Assembly (NCBI GenBank): GCA_944386225.1
Contig: CALXAH010000003.1
Coordinates: 1-64,000 of the forward strand
Source: an uncultured Gemmiger sp.
GTDB lineage: Bacteria > Bacillota > Clostridia > Oscillospirales > Ruminococcaceae
Length of the DNA stretch: 64,000 nt
Direction: 5' to 3'
In this document: in pieces, positions 25,939-32,819 of the stretch
Position numbering within the stretch: position 1 is the stretch's first letter
Layout: the number at the start of each line of letters is the position of its first letter
Notes under the pieces: generated by a model
The model's database searches: none
Seen by the model: the letters and a program-made list of their open reading frames with translations, nothing else
What the model was told of the DNA's origin: nothing
Program-made: the position numbers and the translations under genes

Positions 25939-26732
25939 TGGGCCCGATCTTTGACACCCACGCCCACTACGGCAGCCGCCAGTTCGACCCGGACCGGGAC
26001 GCGCTGCTGGACGGTCTGCCCGGCCGGGGCGTGGCCGGCATCATCGACTGCGGCACCGACCTGGACACCAGCGAGCGGTGCCGGGCGCTGGCCCACAGCC
26101 GCCCCTGGATCTGGGCGGCGGCGGGTATCCATCCGGAAAGCCTGATCGAAGAAGATTCCTCCACCACCGTTCGTTTCGGCGGGGACTGGCGGGCCGAACT
26201 GGCCGCGCTGCGTCCCCTGTTTGAGGACGAGCGGGTGGTGGCGGTGGGTGAAATCGGGCTGGACCATCACTGGCCGGTTCCCCGCCAGGAACAGCTGGAC
26301 CTGTTTGAGGCCCAGATCCGCCTGGCGCTGGAGCTGGACAAGCCGGTGATCGTGCATGACCGGCAGGCCCACGAACCCACCTATGCCCTGCTGCGCCGAT
26401 ACCGGCCCCGGGGCGTGCTGCACTGCTATTCCGGCAGCGCCGAGGACGCGCTGGCCCTGGCGGAACAGGGATTCTACTTCGGTTTCGGCGGCGCGGTGAC
26501 CTTCAAGGGGGCCAAGCGGGCGGTAAAGGCGGTGCAGGCTTTGCCCGCCGACCGCATCCTGCTGGAGACTGACTGCCCCTACATGGCCCCGGAACCGCTG
26601 CGGGGCCAGCGGTGCGATTCCGGCATGATCGCCCACACGGCGGCCTTTATCGCCGAAGTGCGGGGCGTTTCCCCGGCGGAACTGCTCACACAGACCGACG
26701 CCAACGCACGGCAGCTGTTCCGGCTGCCCTGA
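25938..26732 (+). CDS. tatD: TatD-family metal-dependent hydrolase
   Basis: 264 residues; its ATG overlaps the metG stop (TGATG). Metal ligands appear in order: DTHAHYG (6-12), GEIGLDHHWPV (about 94-104), VIVHDRQAHE, VLHCYSGSAEDAL and LLETDCPYMAP (about 213). TatD proteins are 3'-5' DNA/RNA exonucleases or D-tyrosyl-type hydrolases. metG-tatD is a conserved Firmicute pair. Confidence 0.93.
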   Translation: MGPIFDTHAHYGSRQFDPDRDALLDGLPGRGVAGIIDCGTDLDTSERCRALAHSRPWIWAAAGIHPESLIEEDSSTTVRFGGDWRAELAALRPLFEDERVVAVGEIGLDHHWPVPRQEQLDLFEAQIRLALELDKPVIVHDRQAHEPTYALLRRYRPRGVLHCYSGSAEDALALAEQGFYFGFGGAVTFKGAKRAVKAVQALPADRILLETDCPYMAPEPLRGQRCDSGMIAHTAAFIAEVRGVSPAELLTQTDANARQLFRLP

Positions 26733-26758
26733 CCATACACAATACAGGAGGACATTCC

Positions 26759-26983
26759 ATGAAAGCCCGTATCCCCAAACATCGTGAATTTGTGATTGCA
26801 TTCCCCGAAGGCAGCGACGAGAAGCGCAACGAGGAAGCCTGGACCAAGCTGAACCAGATCCTGGAGGACTACAAAAAGCAGGGCAAGAGCGTATACACCC
26901 CGACCTTTATCGAAGATTGCCAGGCCCAGGTGGACGCTCTGAAAGAAGAGTACGGCTTTACCTACACCATCGAACTGCGCTGA
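26759..26983 (+). CDS. Small hypothetical protein
   Basis: 74 residues, soluble: MKARIPKHREFVIAFPEGSD, a Lys/Glu-rich helical middle (RNEEAWTKLNQILEDYKKQG) and a C-terminal EEYGFTYTIELR strand. ACAGGAGG lies seven bases upstream of the ATG, and codon use matches its neighbours, so it is very probably expressed. No family recognised. The 127 bases after it hold only a small GCGG/CCGC hairpin. Confidence 0.7.
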   Translation: MKARIPKHREFVIAFPEGSDEKRNEEAWTKLNQILEDYKKQGKSVYTPTFIEDCQAQVDALKEEYGFTYTIELR

Positions 26984-27110
26984 GCGGCATTCCGCCGTTC
27001 CGGCGCGCATAGGCTGTATCAGGCCGACCCGCAGACGACCCGCCCCGCTTTTTACGCCCGGCGTGCCGGCTGCGGGCCGTGTTGTTTTGCCCGGAAAGGA
27101 GGAAGGTTTT

Positions 27111-28712
27111 GTGAATCTGCTTTTGCTTCTCTGCGCGGTGGTGCTGCTGGCCAGTATCCTGGGCAGCAAGCTGTCCGGCCGGCTGGGCATCCCCACCCTG
27201 TTTTTCTTTATCGCGCTGGGTATGCTGTTCGGCACCGACGGGCTGCTGAAAATCGACTTTGAAAACTACCACCTGGCCGAGCAGGTGTGTTCCGCTGCGC
27301 TGATCTTTATTATGTTTTACGGTGGCTTCGGCACCAAGTGGAGCGCCGCCAGACCGGTGGCCCGCCAGTCGGTGCTGCTGAGCACCCTGGGGGTGGTGAT
27401 CACCGCCGGGCTGACCGGGCTGTTCTGCCGGTTTGTGCTGGGCATAGGCCTGGCGGAGGGCCTGCTGGTGGGGGCGGTGCTTGGCTCCACCGACGCGGCG
27501 TCGGTATTCTCGGTGCTGCGCAGCCAGCGGCTGAACCTGAAATACAACACCGCTTCCCTGCTGGAGATCGAAAGCGGCAGCAACGACCCCTGCGCCTATA
27601 TGCTTACCGTGACCCTGCTGGCTGTGCTGGGCGGCACCGCCAGCGCCGGGCGGGTGGCGGTGATGCTGCTGGAACAGGTGGTGTGGGGGGTGGCCATCGG
27701 GGTAGCGGTGGCCTGGGCGGCAGGATATGCGCTGCGCCGCTGGCCGCTGACCGGCGGCCTGGACGGCATCTTCCTGATTGCGGCGTCCCTGATCGCCTAC
27801 GCCCTGCCCACCCTGTTGGGCGGCAACGGATACCTGAGCGCCTATCTGGCCGGTATTCTGCTGGGCAACCAGGATATTCCCCGGAAAAAGAATCTGGCTG
27901 CCTTTTTTGACGTGTTCAACAACATGATGCAGATCCTGATCTTCTTTCTTCTGGGTCTGCTGGTGTTCCCTTCCCGGCTGCCGGCGGCGCTGCTGCCCGC
28001 GGTGGGCATCGCGCTGTTCATGACCCTGATTGCCCGCCCGGCGGCGGTATTTCTGCTGCTGCGGCCCTTCCGCGCGCCGCTGAATCAGATGCTGGTGGTG
28101 TCCTGGGCAGGGCTGCGGGGCGCGGCCTCCATCGTGTTTGCCATCGTGGCCACCGTATCCCCCGCTTATGGGGACGAGAGCATCTTCCAGATCGTGTTCT
28201 GCGTGGTGCTGCTGAGTATCCTGTTCCAGGGCACCCTGCTGCCCCGGGTGGCACGGAAAGCCGGTATGATCGACCGGCACGGCAACGTGCTGCGCACCTT
28301 CAACGACTATTCGGAGGAGACCAGCGTAGGCTTCATCCGGGTGGACGTGGACGCGCAGCATCCCTGGCGGGGAAAGCCGATCCGGGATATCACCGTGTTT
28401 CCCGGCACCCTGATTGCGGCCATCCTGCGGCAGGGCAAGGCCATTGTGCCCAAGGGCGACACCTGCCTGGAGGAGGGCGATGCGCTGATTATCGGCGCCA
28501 AGGAGTATTCCGGGCAGGACGGCATTGAGCTGAGCGAAATCCTGATCGACCCGGACAGCCCGCTGGTGGGCAAAACCCTGCGGGAGGCGGATCTGCGCAA
28601 GGATTCGCTGGTGGTGCTGATCCAGCGGGAGGGGCACGACATCATCCCCGACGGCGAAAGCCGCCTGTGCGCCGGGGATATGCTGGTGCTGTACTCGCGG
28701 CATAACATCTGA
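27111..28712 (+). CDS. Cation:proton antiporter (CPA1, NhaP2-like) with RCK C-terminal domains
   Basis: 533 residues from GTG 27111 (AAAGGAGG upstream). About twelve membrane helices, residues 1-390, with the CPA1 motifs STDAASVFSVLRS and LEIESGSNDPCAYML; then two TrkA-C-like regulatory domains (GFIRVDVDAQHPWRGKPI, PLVGKTLREADLRKDSLVVL). It should exchange K+ or Na+ for H+ across the membrane under ligand control. Ends in a REP-like palindrome and a terminator. Confidence 0.88.
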   Translation: MNLLLLLCAVVLLASILGSKLSGRLGIPTLFFFIALGMLFGTDGLLKIDFENYHLAEQVCSAALIFIMFYGGFGTKWSAARPVARQSVLLSTLGVVITAGLTGLFCRFVLGIGLAEGLLVGAVLGSTDAASVFSVLRSQRLNLKYNTASLLEIESGSNDPCAYMLTVTLLAVLGGTASAGRVAVMLLEQVVWGVAIGVAVAWAAGYALRRWPLTGGLDGIFLIAASLIAYALPTLLGGNGYLSAYLAGILLGNQDIPRKKNLAAFFDVFNNMMQILIFFLLGLLVFPSRLPAALLPAVGIALFMTLIARPAAVFLLLRPFRAPLNQMLVVSWAGLRGAASIVFAIVATVSPAYGDESIFQIVFCVVLLSILFQGTLLPRVARKAGMIDRHGNVLRTFNDYSEETSVGFIRVDVDAQHPWRGKPIRDITVFPGTLIAAILRQGKAIVPKGDTCLEEGDALIIGAKEYSGQDGIELSEILIDPDSPLVGKTLREADLRKDSLVVLIQREGHDIIPDGESRLCAGDMLVLYSRHNI

Positions 28713-28730
28713 ATAAGCAAGTTAATTAAG

Positions 28731-28768
28731 CCAATATGGGGGGGGAACAACGTTCCCCCCATGCCCCC
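28731..28768. repeat. REP-like palindromic repeat, copy 1
   Basis: CCAATAT followed by GGGGGGAAC and GTTCCCCCC arms around ACAAC, then ATGCCCCCTGAAA. Same element as 43486-43525 in the opposite orientation; related copies at 29787 and 43326. Here it lies directly between the antiporter stop and its terminator. Confidence 0.7.
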
Positions 28769-28775
28769 TGAAACG

Positions 28776-28806
28776 ACGGGCCGGAAAAATCCGGCCCGTT
28801 TTTTTA
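28776..28806 (+). terminator. Antiporter terminator
   Basis: ACGGGCCGGA / TCCGGCCCGT stem with an AAAA loop followed by TTTTTTT. It is also the second hairpin of the bipartite repeat that starts at 28731. Confidence 0.9.
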
Positions 28807-28815
28807 TCTCTATTC

Positions 28816-28866
28816 TTGACAAAACGCTCGGCAGCCGATATACTATATACATCGGAAGCCGATATA
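28816..28866 (+). promoter_or_regulatory. padR promoter and autoregulatory operator
   Basis: TTGACA (28816-28821), 17-base spacer, TATACT (28839-28844). Overlapping and following the -10 are CCGATATAC-TATATACATCGG and ATCGG-AAG-CCGAT, nested palindromes with ACAT-type half-sites like those bound by PadR regulators. Confidence 0.8.
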
Positions 28867-28893
28867 ACGGAAAGCGATAAAGGAGGCGGCACC

Positions 28894-29211
28894 ATGGCGG
28901 AATTGACATCGGCGCTGACCGAGGCGGTGTTTTACATTCTGCTGTCCCTGGGCCAGCCGCTGCACGGGTACGGCATCATGCAGCGGGCAGAGGAACTGAG
29001 CAATGGCCGGGTCAAACTGGCCGCGGGCACCCTGTACGGGGCGCTGACCACCCTGCAGGAGAAAGGCTGGATCGAGCCGGCAGGCGGCGAGGGGCGGCGC
29101 AAAAGCTACCGCATCACCCCCGCCGGGCGGGCGGCAGCCCGGGCGGAACTGGCCCGGCTGCAGGAACTGACACACAACGGAGAAACCATCATCGGGAGGT
29201 GGACGGAATGA
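28894..29211 (+). CDS. PadR-family transcriptional regulator
   Basis: 105 residues from MAELTSALTEAVFYILLSLG (AGGAGG upstream; the frame opens earlier inside the promoter). Winged HTH: HGYGIMQRAEELSNGRVKLA, TLYGALTTLQEKGWI and the wing RRKSYRITPAGRAAA. PadR proteins usually repress themselves and an adjacent membrane-protein gene; the operator at 28837-28866 and the coupled DUF2812 gene fit this. Confidence 0.92.
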   Translation: MAELTSALTEAVFYILLSLGQPLHGYGIMQRAEELSNGRVKLAAGTLYGALTTLQEKGWIEPAGGEGRRKSYRITPAGRAAARAELARLQELTHNGETIIGRWTE

Positions 29212-29762
29212 CCGGCAAGGAAACCAAAACCTGTTTCAGATCCTATACGGCCTGGCAGTACCAGGAGGAAGTGGACTGGATGAACAAGATGGCCGCAGAA
29301 GGCTGGGCACTGGAGCGCACCAACGGCTTTGTGCACCATTTCAGCCGCTGCGAGCCGGGCGCCTGGATCATCCGGCTGGATCGTCCGTCCTTCAAGATGA
29401 GCAGCCCGGAAGGGCAGGAATATCTGGCCATGCTGCACGACTTCGGCGCGGAATGGGTGGGTGGCGTAAACGGCTGGATCTATCTGCGCCGCCGGGCCGA
29501 CCAGGGCGAATTTGAGCTGTATTCCGACCTGGCCGGCAAGGAACACCTGCTGCTGCGGGCCCGCAGCCAGATGCTGTTTGCGCTGGCTCTGGCGCTGGTG
29601 GGCTGGCTGGTCAGCCTGCTGCTGGCTATTTGCAGCAGCGAATCCTTCATGGCCGTCTATCCGGTGATCTATCTGTCCATCCCCATCGCGGTGGTGCACG
29701 GCCTGACCCGGCTCAACCGCCAGCTGAAAGCCGTGCGCCAGGAACGGCAGCTGCATGAATAA
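29208..29762 (+). CDS. DUF2812 membrane protein
   Basis: 184 residues, ATG overlapping the padR stop (ATGA). Soluble N-terminal DUF2812 domain (FRSYTAWQYQEEVDWMNKMA, GWALERTNGFVHHFSRCEPG) and two C-terminal membrane helices (FALALALVGWLVSLLLAICS, YPVIYLSIPIAVVHGL). padR-DUF2812 pairs are common in Clostridia; the domain's role is unknown. Followed by a REP-like repeat. Confidence 0.88.
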   Translation: MTGKETKTCFRSYTAWQYQEEVDWMNKMAAEGWALERTNGFVHHFSRCEPGAWIIRLDRPSFKMSSPEGQEYLAMLHDFGAEWVGGVNGWIYLRRRADQGEFELYSDLAGKEHLLLRARSQMLFALALALVGWLVSLLLAICSSESFMAVYPVIYLSIPIAVVHGLTRLNRQLKAVRQERQLHE

Positions 29763-29786
29763 AATCCCCGCAGGCCAGGCTATTCC

Positions 29787-29823
29787 GGGGACATGGGGGG
29801 AACGCTGTTCCCCCCATATCTGG
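29787..29823. repeat. REP-like palindromic repeat, copy 2
   Basis: GGGGACATGGGGGGAACG then CTGTTCCCCCCATATCTGGC; same arms as the copy at 28731, in reverse orientation, directly between the DUF2812 stop and the nagA terminator. Confidence 0.65.
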
Positions 29824-29860
29824 CAAAAAGGGGCGCGTTCCTGTCGGAACGCGCCCCTTT
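29824..29860 (-). terminator. nagA terminator
   Basis: Perfect 14-base stem AAGGGGCGCGTTCC / GGAACGCGCCCCTT with a TGTC loop; T-run TTTTTG on the minus strand, 17 bases after the nagA stop. Confidence 0.9.
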
Positions 29861-29876
29861 GGCGTTTGTATCTCGC

Positions 29877-31007
29877 TTACTGGCGCTTGCCGCCGATGAA
29901 GATAACCTCCGGCTGCAGGGTGCCTTTGTCCATGACCAGCACGTCGGCGCGCTTGCCGGCGGTGACGCTGCCCACCTCGTCAAACAGGCCCACGGCCTTG
30001 GCCGGGTTGATGGTGGCGGCCTTCAGAGCGGTCTCCACCGGTACGCCGAAGCTTACGGCGCGGCGGAAGCACTCGGGCAGGCAGGTGGCGCTGCCCGCGA
30101 TGGTGCCGTCCTCCAGGGTGGCCTTGCCGTCGGTCATAAAGACCTTCTGGCCGCCCAGGCTGTACTCGCCGTTGGGCATACCGGCCGCCCGCATGCTGTC
30201 GCTGATCAGGCAGACGCGGTCGGCGCCGAACAGGGCAAAGACCGCACGCACCACCGCCGGATGCAGGTGGATACCGTCGCTGATCATCTCCACATGGGCG
30301 GCGTAATCGCTCGCCGCGCCCACCACGCCGGGCGCCCGATGGGTAAAGGCGGGCATGGCGTTGAACAGGTGGGTGGTATGGCTGGCGCCGTTGGCAAACG
30401 CCTCCTTGGCCTCGTCGTAGGTGGCGCTGGTGTGGGCGATGGACACGGTGCACAGCTGGCTGGCCTTGCGGATAAACTCCACCGCACCGGGCAGCTCGGG
30501 GGCCACGTCCACCAGGCGGATGTTGCCGCCGGTCAGATCATACAGCCGCTTGAACATGTCGAAATCCGGGTCCACGATATATTTCTCGGCCTGCGCGCCC
30601 TTTTTGGACTTGTTGAAGAAGGGGCCTTCCATGTTGACGCCCCGCAGCACGGCGCCTTCGCCGTCCTTGTTGAAACGGGTGTTGGCCGCCTCAAAGATGC
30701 CGGTCAGGATCGGCTCGTCAAAGGCCATGGTGGTGCCCATGAAGGTGGTCACGCCCACGCTGCCCTCGTAGCGGCTGATGGTGCAGATGTCCTCGGGGGT
30801 GCCGTCGCAGAAGTCGCTGCCGAACGCGCCGTGCATATGGATATCCACAAAACCGGGGGTCACGTACTTGCCGGTGCAGTCCAGCACCTCGTCCCCTTCC
30901 AGGGTATTGGCGGGCGCCACCCGGACAATCCGGTCGCCCGCCAGCTCCACGTCGGCCGGGATGAAGCGGCCCAGATCAGTAAAAACAGAACCGTTGCGCA
31001 GAATCAT
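29877..31007 (-). CDS. nagA: N-acetylglucosamine-6-phosphate deacetylase
   Basis: 376 residues, amidohydrolase fold. Metal and substrate motifs: VTPGFVDIHMHGAFG (about 50-64), RGVNMEGPFFNKSKKGAQ, VSIAHTSATYDEAKEA, HTTHLFNAMPAFTHR and LISDSMRAAG. Converts GlcNAc-6-P to GlcN-6-P and acetate, feeding amino sugars into glycolysis. This links with the GNB/LNB phosphorylase locus at 55-61 kb, whose product GlcNAc or GalNAc would need this step. AAAGGATG before the ATG. Confidence 0.95.
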   Translation of the reverse strand: MILRNGSVFTDLGRFIPADVELAGDRIVRVAPANTLEGDEVLDCTGKYVTPGFVDIHMHGAFGSDFCDGTPEDICTISRYEGSVGVTTFMGTTMAFDEPILTGIFEAANTRFNKDGEGAVLRGVNMEGPFFNKSKKGAQAEKYIVDPDFDMFKRLYDLTGGNIRLVDVAPELPGAVEFIRKASQLCTVSIAHTSATYDEAKEAFANGASHTTHLFNAMPAFTHRAPGVVGAASDYAAHVEMISDGIHLHPAVVRAVFALFGADRVCLISDSMRAAGMPNGEYSLGGQKVFMTDGKATLEDGTIAGSATCLPECFRRAVSFGVPVETALKAATINPAKAVGLFDEVGSVTAGKRADVLVMDKGTLQPEVIFIGGKRQ

Positions 31008-31088
31008 AAGTAAAGCACATCCTTTCGCCTATTGCATCAAGCCGGGGCCCCGCGCCCCGCGCATATCATCTGCCCTCATTGTAGCACA

Positions 31089-31117
31089 AGGGGGCGGGCC
31101 AAAACAGCCCGCCCCCT
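31089..31117. terminator. GC-rich hairpin between permease and nagA
   Basis: AGGGGGCGGGC pairs with GCCCGCCCCCT, 45 bases after the permease stop; only CTTGTG follows on the minus strand, so termination may be weak. TACAAT just beyond it could be the nagA -10. Confidence 0.5.
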
Positions 31118-31161
31118 GCGAAAGGCGCGATTGTACAAATTTTGTGGCGTTTGGTCATCAC

Positions 31162-32022
31162 TCACAGCCCGGCCAGCGCCAGAAGCAGCCCCGCCACGGT
31201 GCCCAGCGCCCACAGCAGCAGGGTGATGAACAGGTTCTGCTTGCGGCTGGGGTTGGTCTCCCACAACACCAGCAGGCCGATGCCCGCACCGCTGCACAGC
31301 CCCGCCGCCACGCTGCTGAAGGGCAGCGTACCGGACAGATACAGCTGGGTAAGCAGCAGGCTGGAGGCACAGTTGGGGATCATGCCGAACAGCGCCGCCA
31401 CCGCCGGCTGCAGCGGGCCCAGGCTGGCCAGGAACGCGGCGATGGTCGCGTCGCCGATCGCCTCCACCGCCAGCCCGATCAGCAGGCTGAACAGGAAGAT
31501 ATACAGATAGATCGAGATGGTATGCCGCAGCGCCGCCAGAAAAATATTGCTGTGCTCGCCGTGTTCCTCGTGGCAGTCCACCTCGTCGGCGTGGCCGGTA
31601 TAGCCGCCCACCAGCCCGGCGGGCAGCAGCGGACGCAGCACCGTATCCAGCAGAAGCCCCGCCGCCAGCGCCCAGACGATCTTGACCGCCAGCAGCCCGG
31701 CCAGCGCCGGCCATTTTTCCGGCATGGCCATCAGCAGCGGCACCGCCTCGTCACTGGTGGCCAGGAACACCGCCATCAAGGTGCCCAGGGTGATCACCCG
31801 GCCGCCGTACAGATTGGCCGCCATGGCGGAAAACCCGCACTGGGGCACGCAGCCCAGCACCGCGCCCGGGATAACACCCCAGCGCCCGCCGCCGGCCAGG
31901 GCCTGCTCGATGCGCTGGCCCTGCCGCTGCTCGATATATTCAATAAACAGATACGCCAGATAGAGGAACGGCAGCATCCGCAGCGTATCCTCCAGCGTAT
32001 GCTCCAAAACATGCAGGAACAA
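31162..32022 (-). CDS. Putative manganese/arsenic-type efflux permease
   Basis: 286 residues from TTG 32022 with AAGGAGA eight bases upstream; the open frame to 32169 includes promoter-like DNA and lacks an RBS. About eight membrane helices in two halves, each with a conserved Pro-x-Cys turn: AVLGCVPQCGFSAMAANLYG and LFGMIPNCASSLLLTQLYLS. A His/Asp/Glu-rich loop (HADEVDCHEEHGEH) lies between the halves. This layout matches the PF11449 putative manganese transporter group. Direction and metal are inferred. Confidence 0.75.
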   Translation of the reverse strand: MFLHVLEHTLEDTLRMLPFLYLAYLFIEYIEQRQGQRIEQALAGGGRWGVIPGAVLGCVPQCGFSAMAANLYGGRVITLGTLMAVFLATSDEAVPLLMAMPEKWPALAGLLAVKIVWALAAGLLLDTVLRPLLPAGLVGGYTGHADEVDCHEEHGEHSNIFLAALRHTISIYLYIFLFSLLIGLAVEAIGDATIAAFLASLGPLQPAVAALFGMIPNCASSLLLTQLYLSGTLPFSSVAAGLCSGAGIGLLVLWETNPSRKQNLFITLLLWALGTVAGLLLALAGL

Positions 32023-32123
32023 AGGTACTCTCCTTCCGCCGGATTTTCCGGCCCGGGATGTAATGACCCCCGGAATGTGTATCAGTATAGCACAGTTTTG
32101 CCGGCTGTCCAAGGTTTTTGCCG

Positions 32124-32155
32124 CAAAAAGCCCCGTCTGCCGCTGCAGACGGGGC
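32124..32155 (-). terminator. Rubrerythrin terminator
   Basis: Perfect stem GCCCCGTCTGC / GCAGACGGGGC with an AGCG loop and TTTTTG on the minus strand. Confidence 0.9.
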
Positions 32156-32173
32156 CCATAAGGCAACAATCAA

Positions 32174-32716
32174 TCAATAGTTGGTGGGACGGATCACGAA
32201 GTAAGCCTGGGGATGGGCGCAGACCGGGCACACCTCGGGGGCGTGGGTACCGATGTGCACATGGCCGCAGTTGGTGCAGATCCACACCTGCTGGGTCTCG
32301 CGGGCAAAGACCTGGCCGTTGTTGATGTTCTCGGCCAGCTTGCGGTAACGCTCCTCGTGCTCCTTCTCGATGGCGGCCACGCCGTCAAACAGGCGGGCGA
32401 TCTCGTCAAAGCCCTCCTCGCGGGCTTCTTCGGCCATCTTGGAGTACATGTCGGTCCACTCGTAGTTCTCACCGGCCGCCGCGTCCGCCAGGTTGGTCAG
32501 GGTGTCGGGCACCGCGCCGCCGTGCAGCAGCTTGAACCACAGCTTGGCATGCTCCTTCTCGTTGCCGGCGGTCTCCTCAAAGATCGCGGCGATCTGGTTG
32601 TAGCCGTCCTTCTTGGCGCGGCTGGCGTAGTAGGTGTACTTGTTGCGGGCCATGCTCTCGCCGGCAAAGGCGGTTTGCAGGTTGGCTTCGGTACGGGTGC
32701 CTTTCAGATCTTTCAT
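32174..32716 (-). CDS. rbr: Rubrerythrin
   Basis: 180 residues. N-terminal ferritin-like diiron domain with ExxH motifs ([55 protein letters not shown]) and C-terminal rubredoxin domain with CTNCG and CPVCAHPQ. Reduces H2O2 to water using NAD(P)H-derived electrons in the anaerobe's cytoplasm. The gene has its own strong promoter. Confidence 0.96.
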   Translation of the reverse strand: MKDLKGTRTEANLQTAFAGESMARNKYTYYASRAKKDGYNQIAAIFEETAGNEKEHAKLWFKLLHGGAVPDTLTNLADAAAGENYEWTDMYSKMAEEAREEGFDEIARLFDGVAAIEKEHEERYRKLAENINNGQVFARETQQVWICTNCGHVHIGTHAPEVCPVCAHPQAYFVIRPTNY

Positions 32717-32780
32717 GGGGATAACTCCTTTCTGCTATTACGCGTATACGTTAATAAGAACGATTCTCGTTTATGCTCTT

Positions 32781-32809
32781 AGTATACACACCGCTTACAA
32801 AAATGTCAA
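32781..32809 (-). promoter_or_regulatory. Rubrerythrin promoter
   Basis: Minus strand TTGACA (32809-32804), 17-base spacer, TATACT (32786-32781). Just downstream, ATAAACGAGAATCGTTCTTA is an A/T-rich imperfect palindrome reminiscent of Fur/PerR boxes, but the match is too weak to name the regulator. Confidence 0.85.
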
Positions 32810-32819
32810 GCAAAACCGC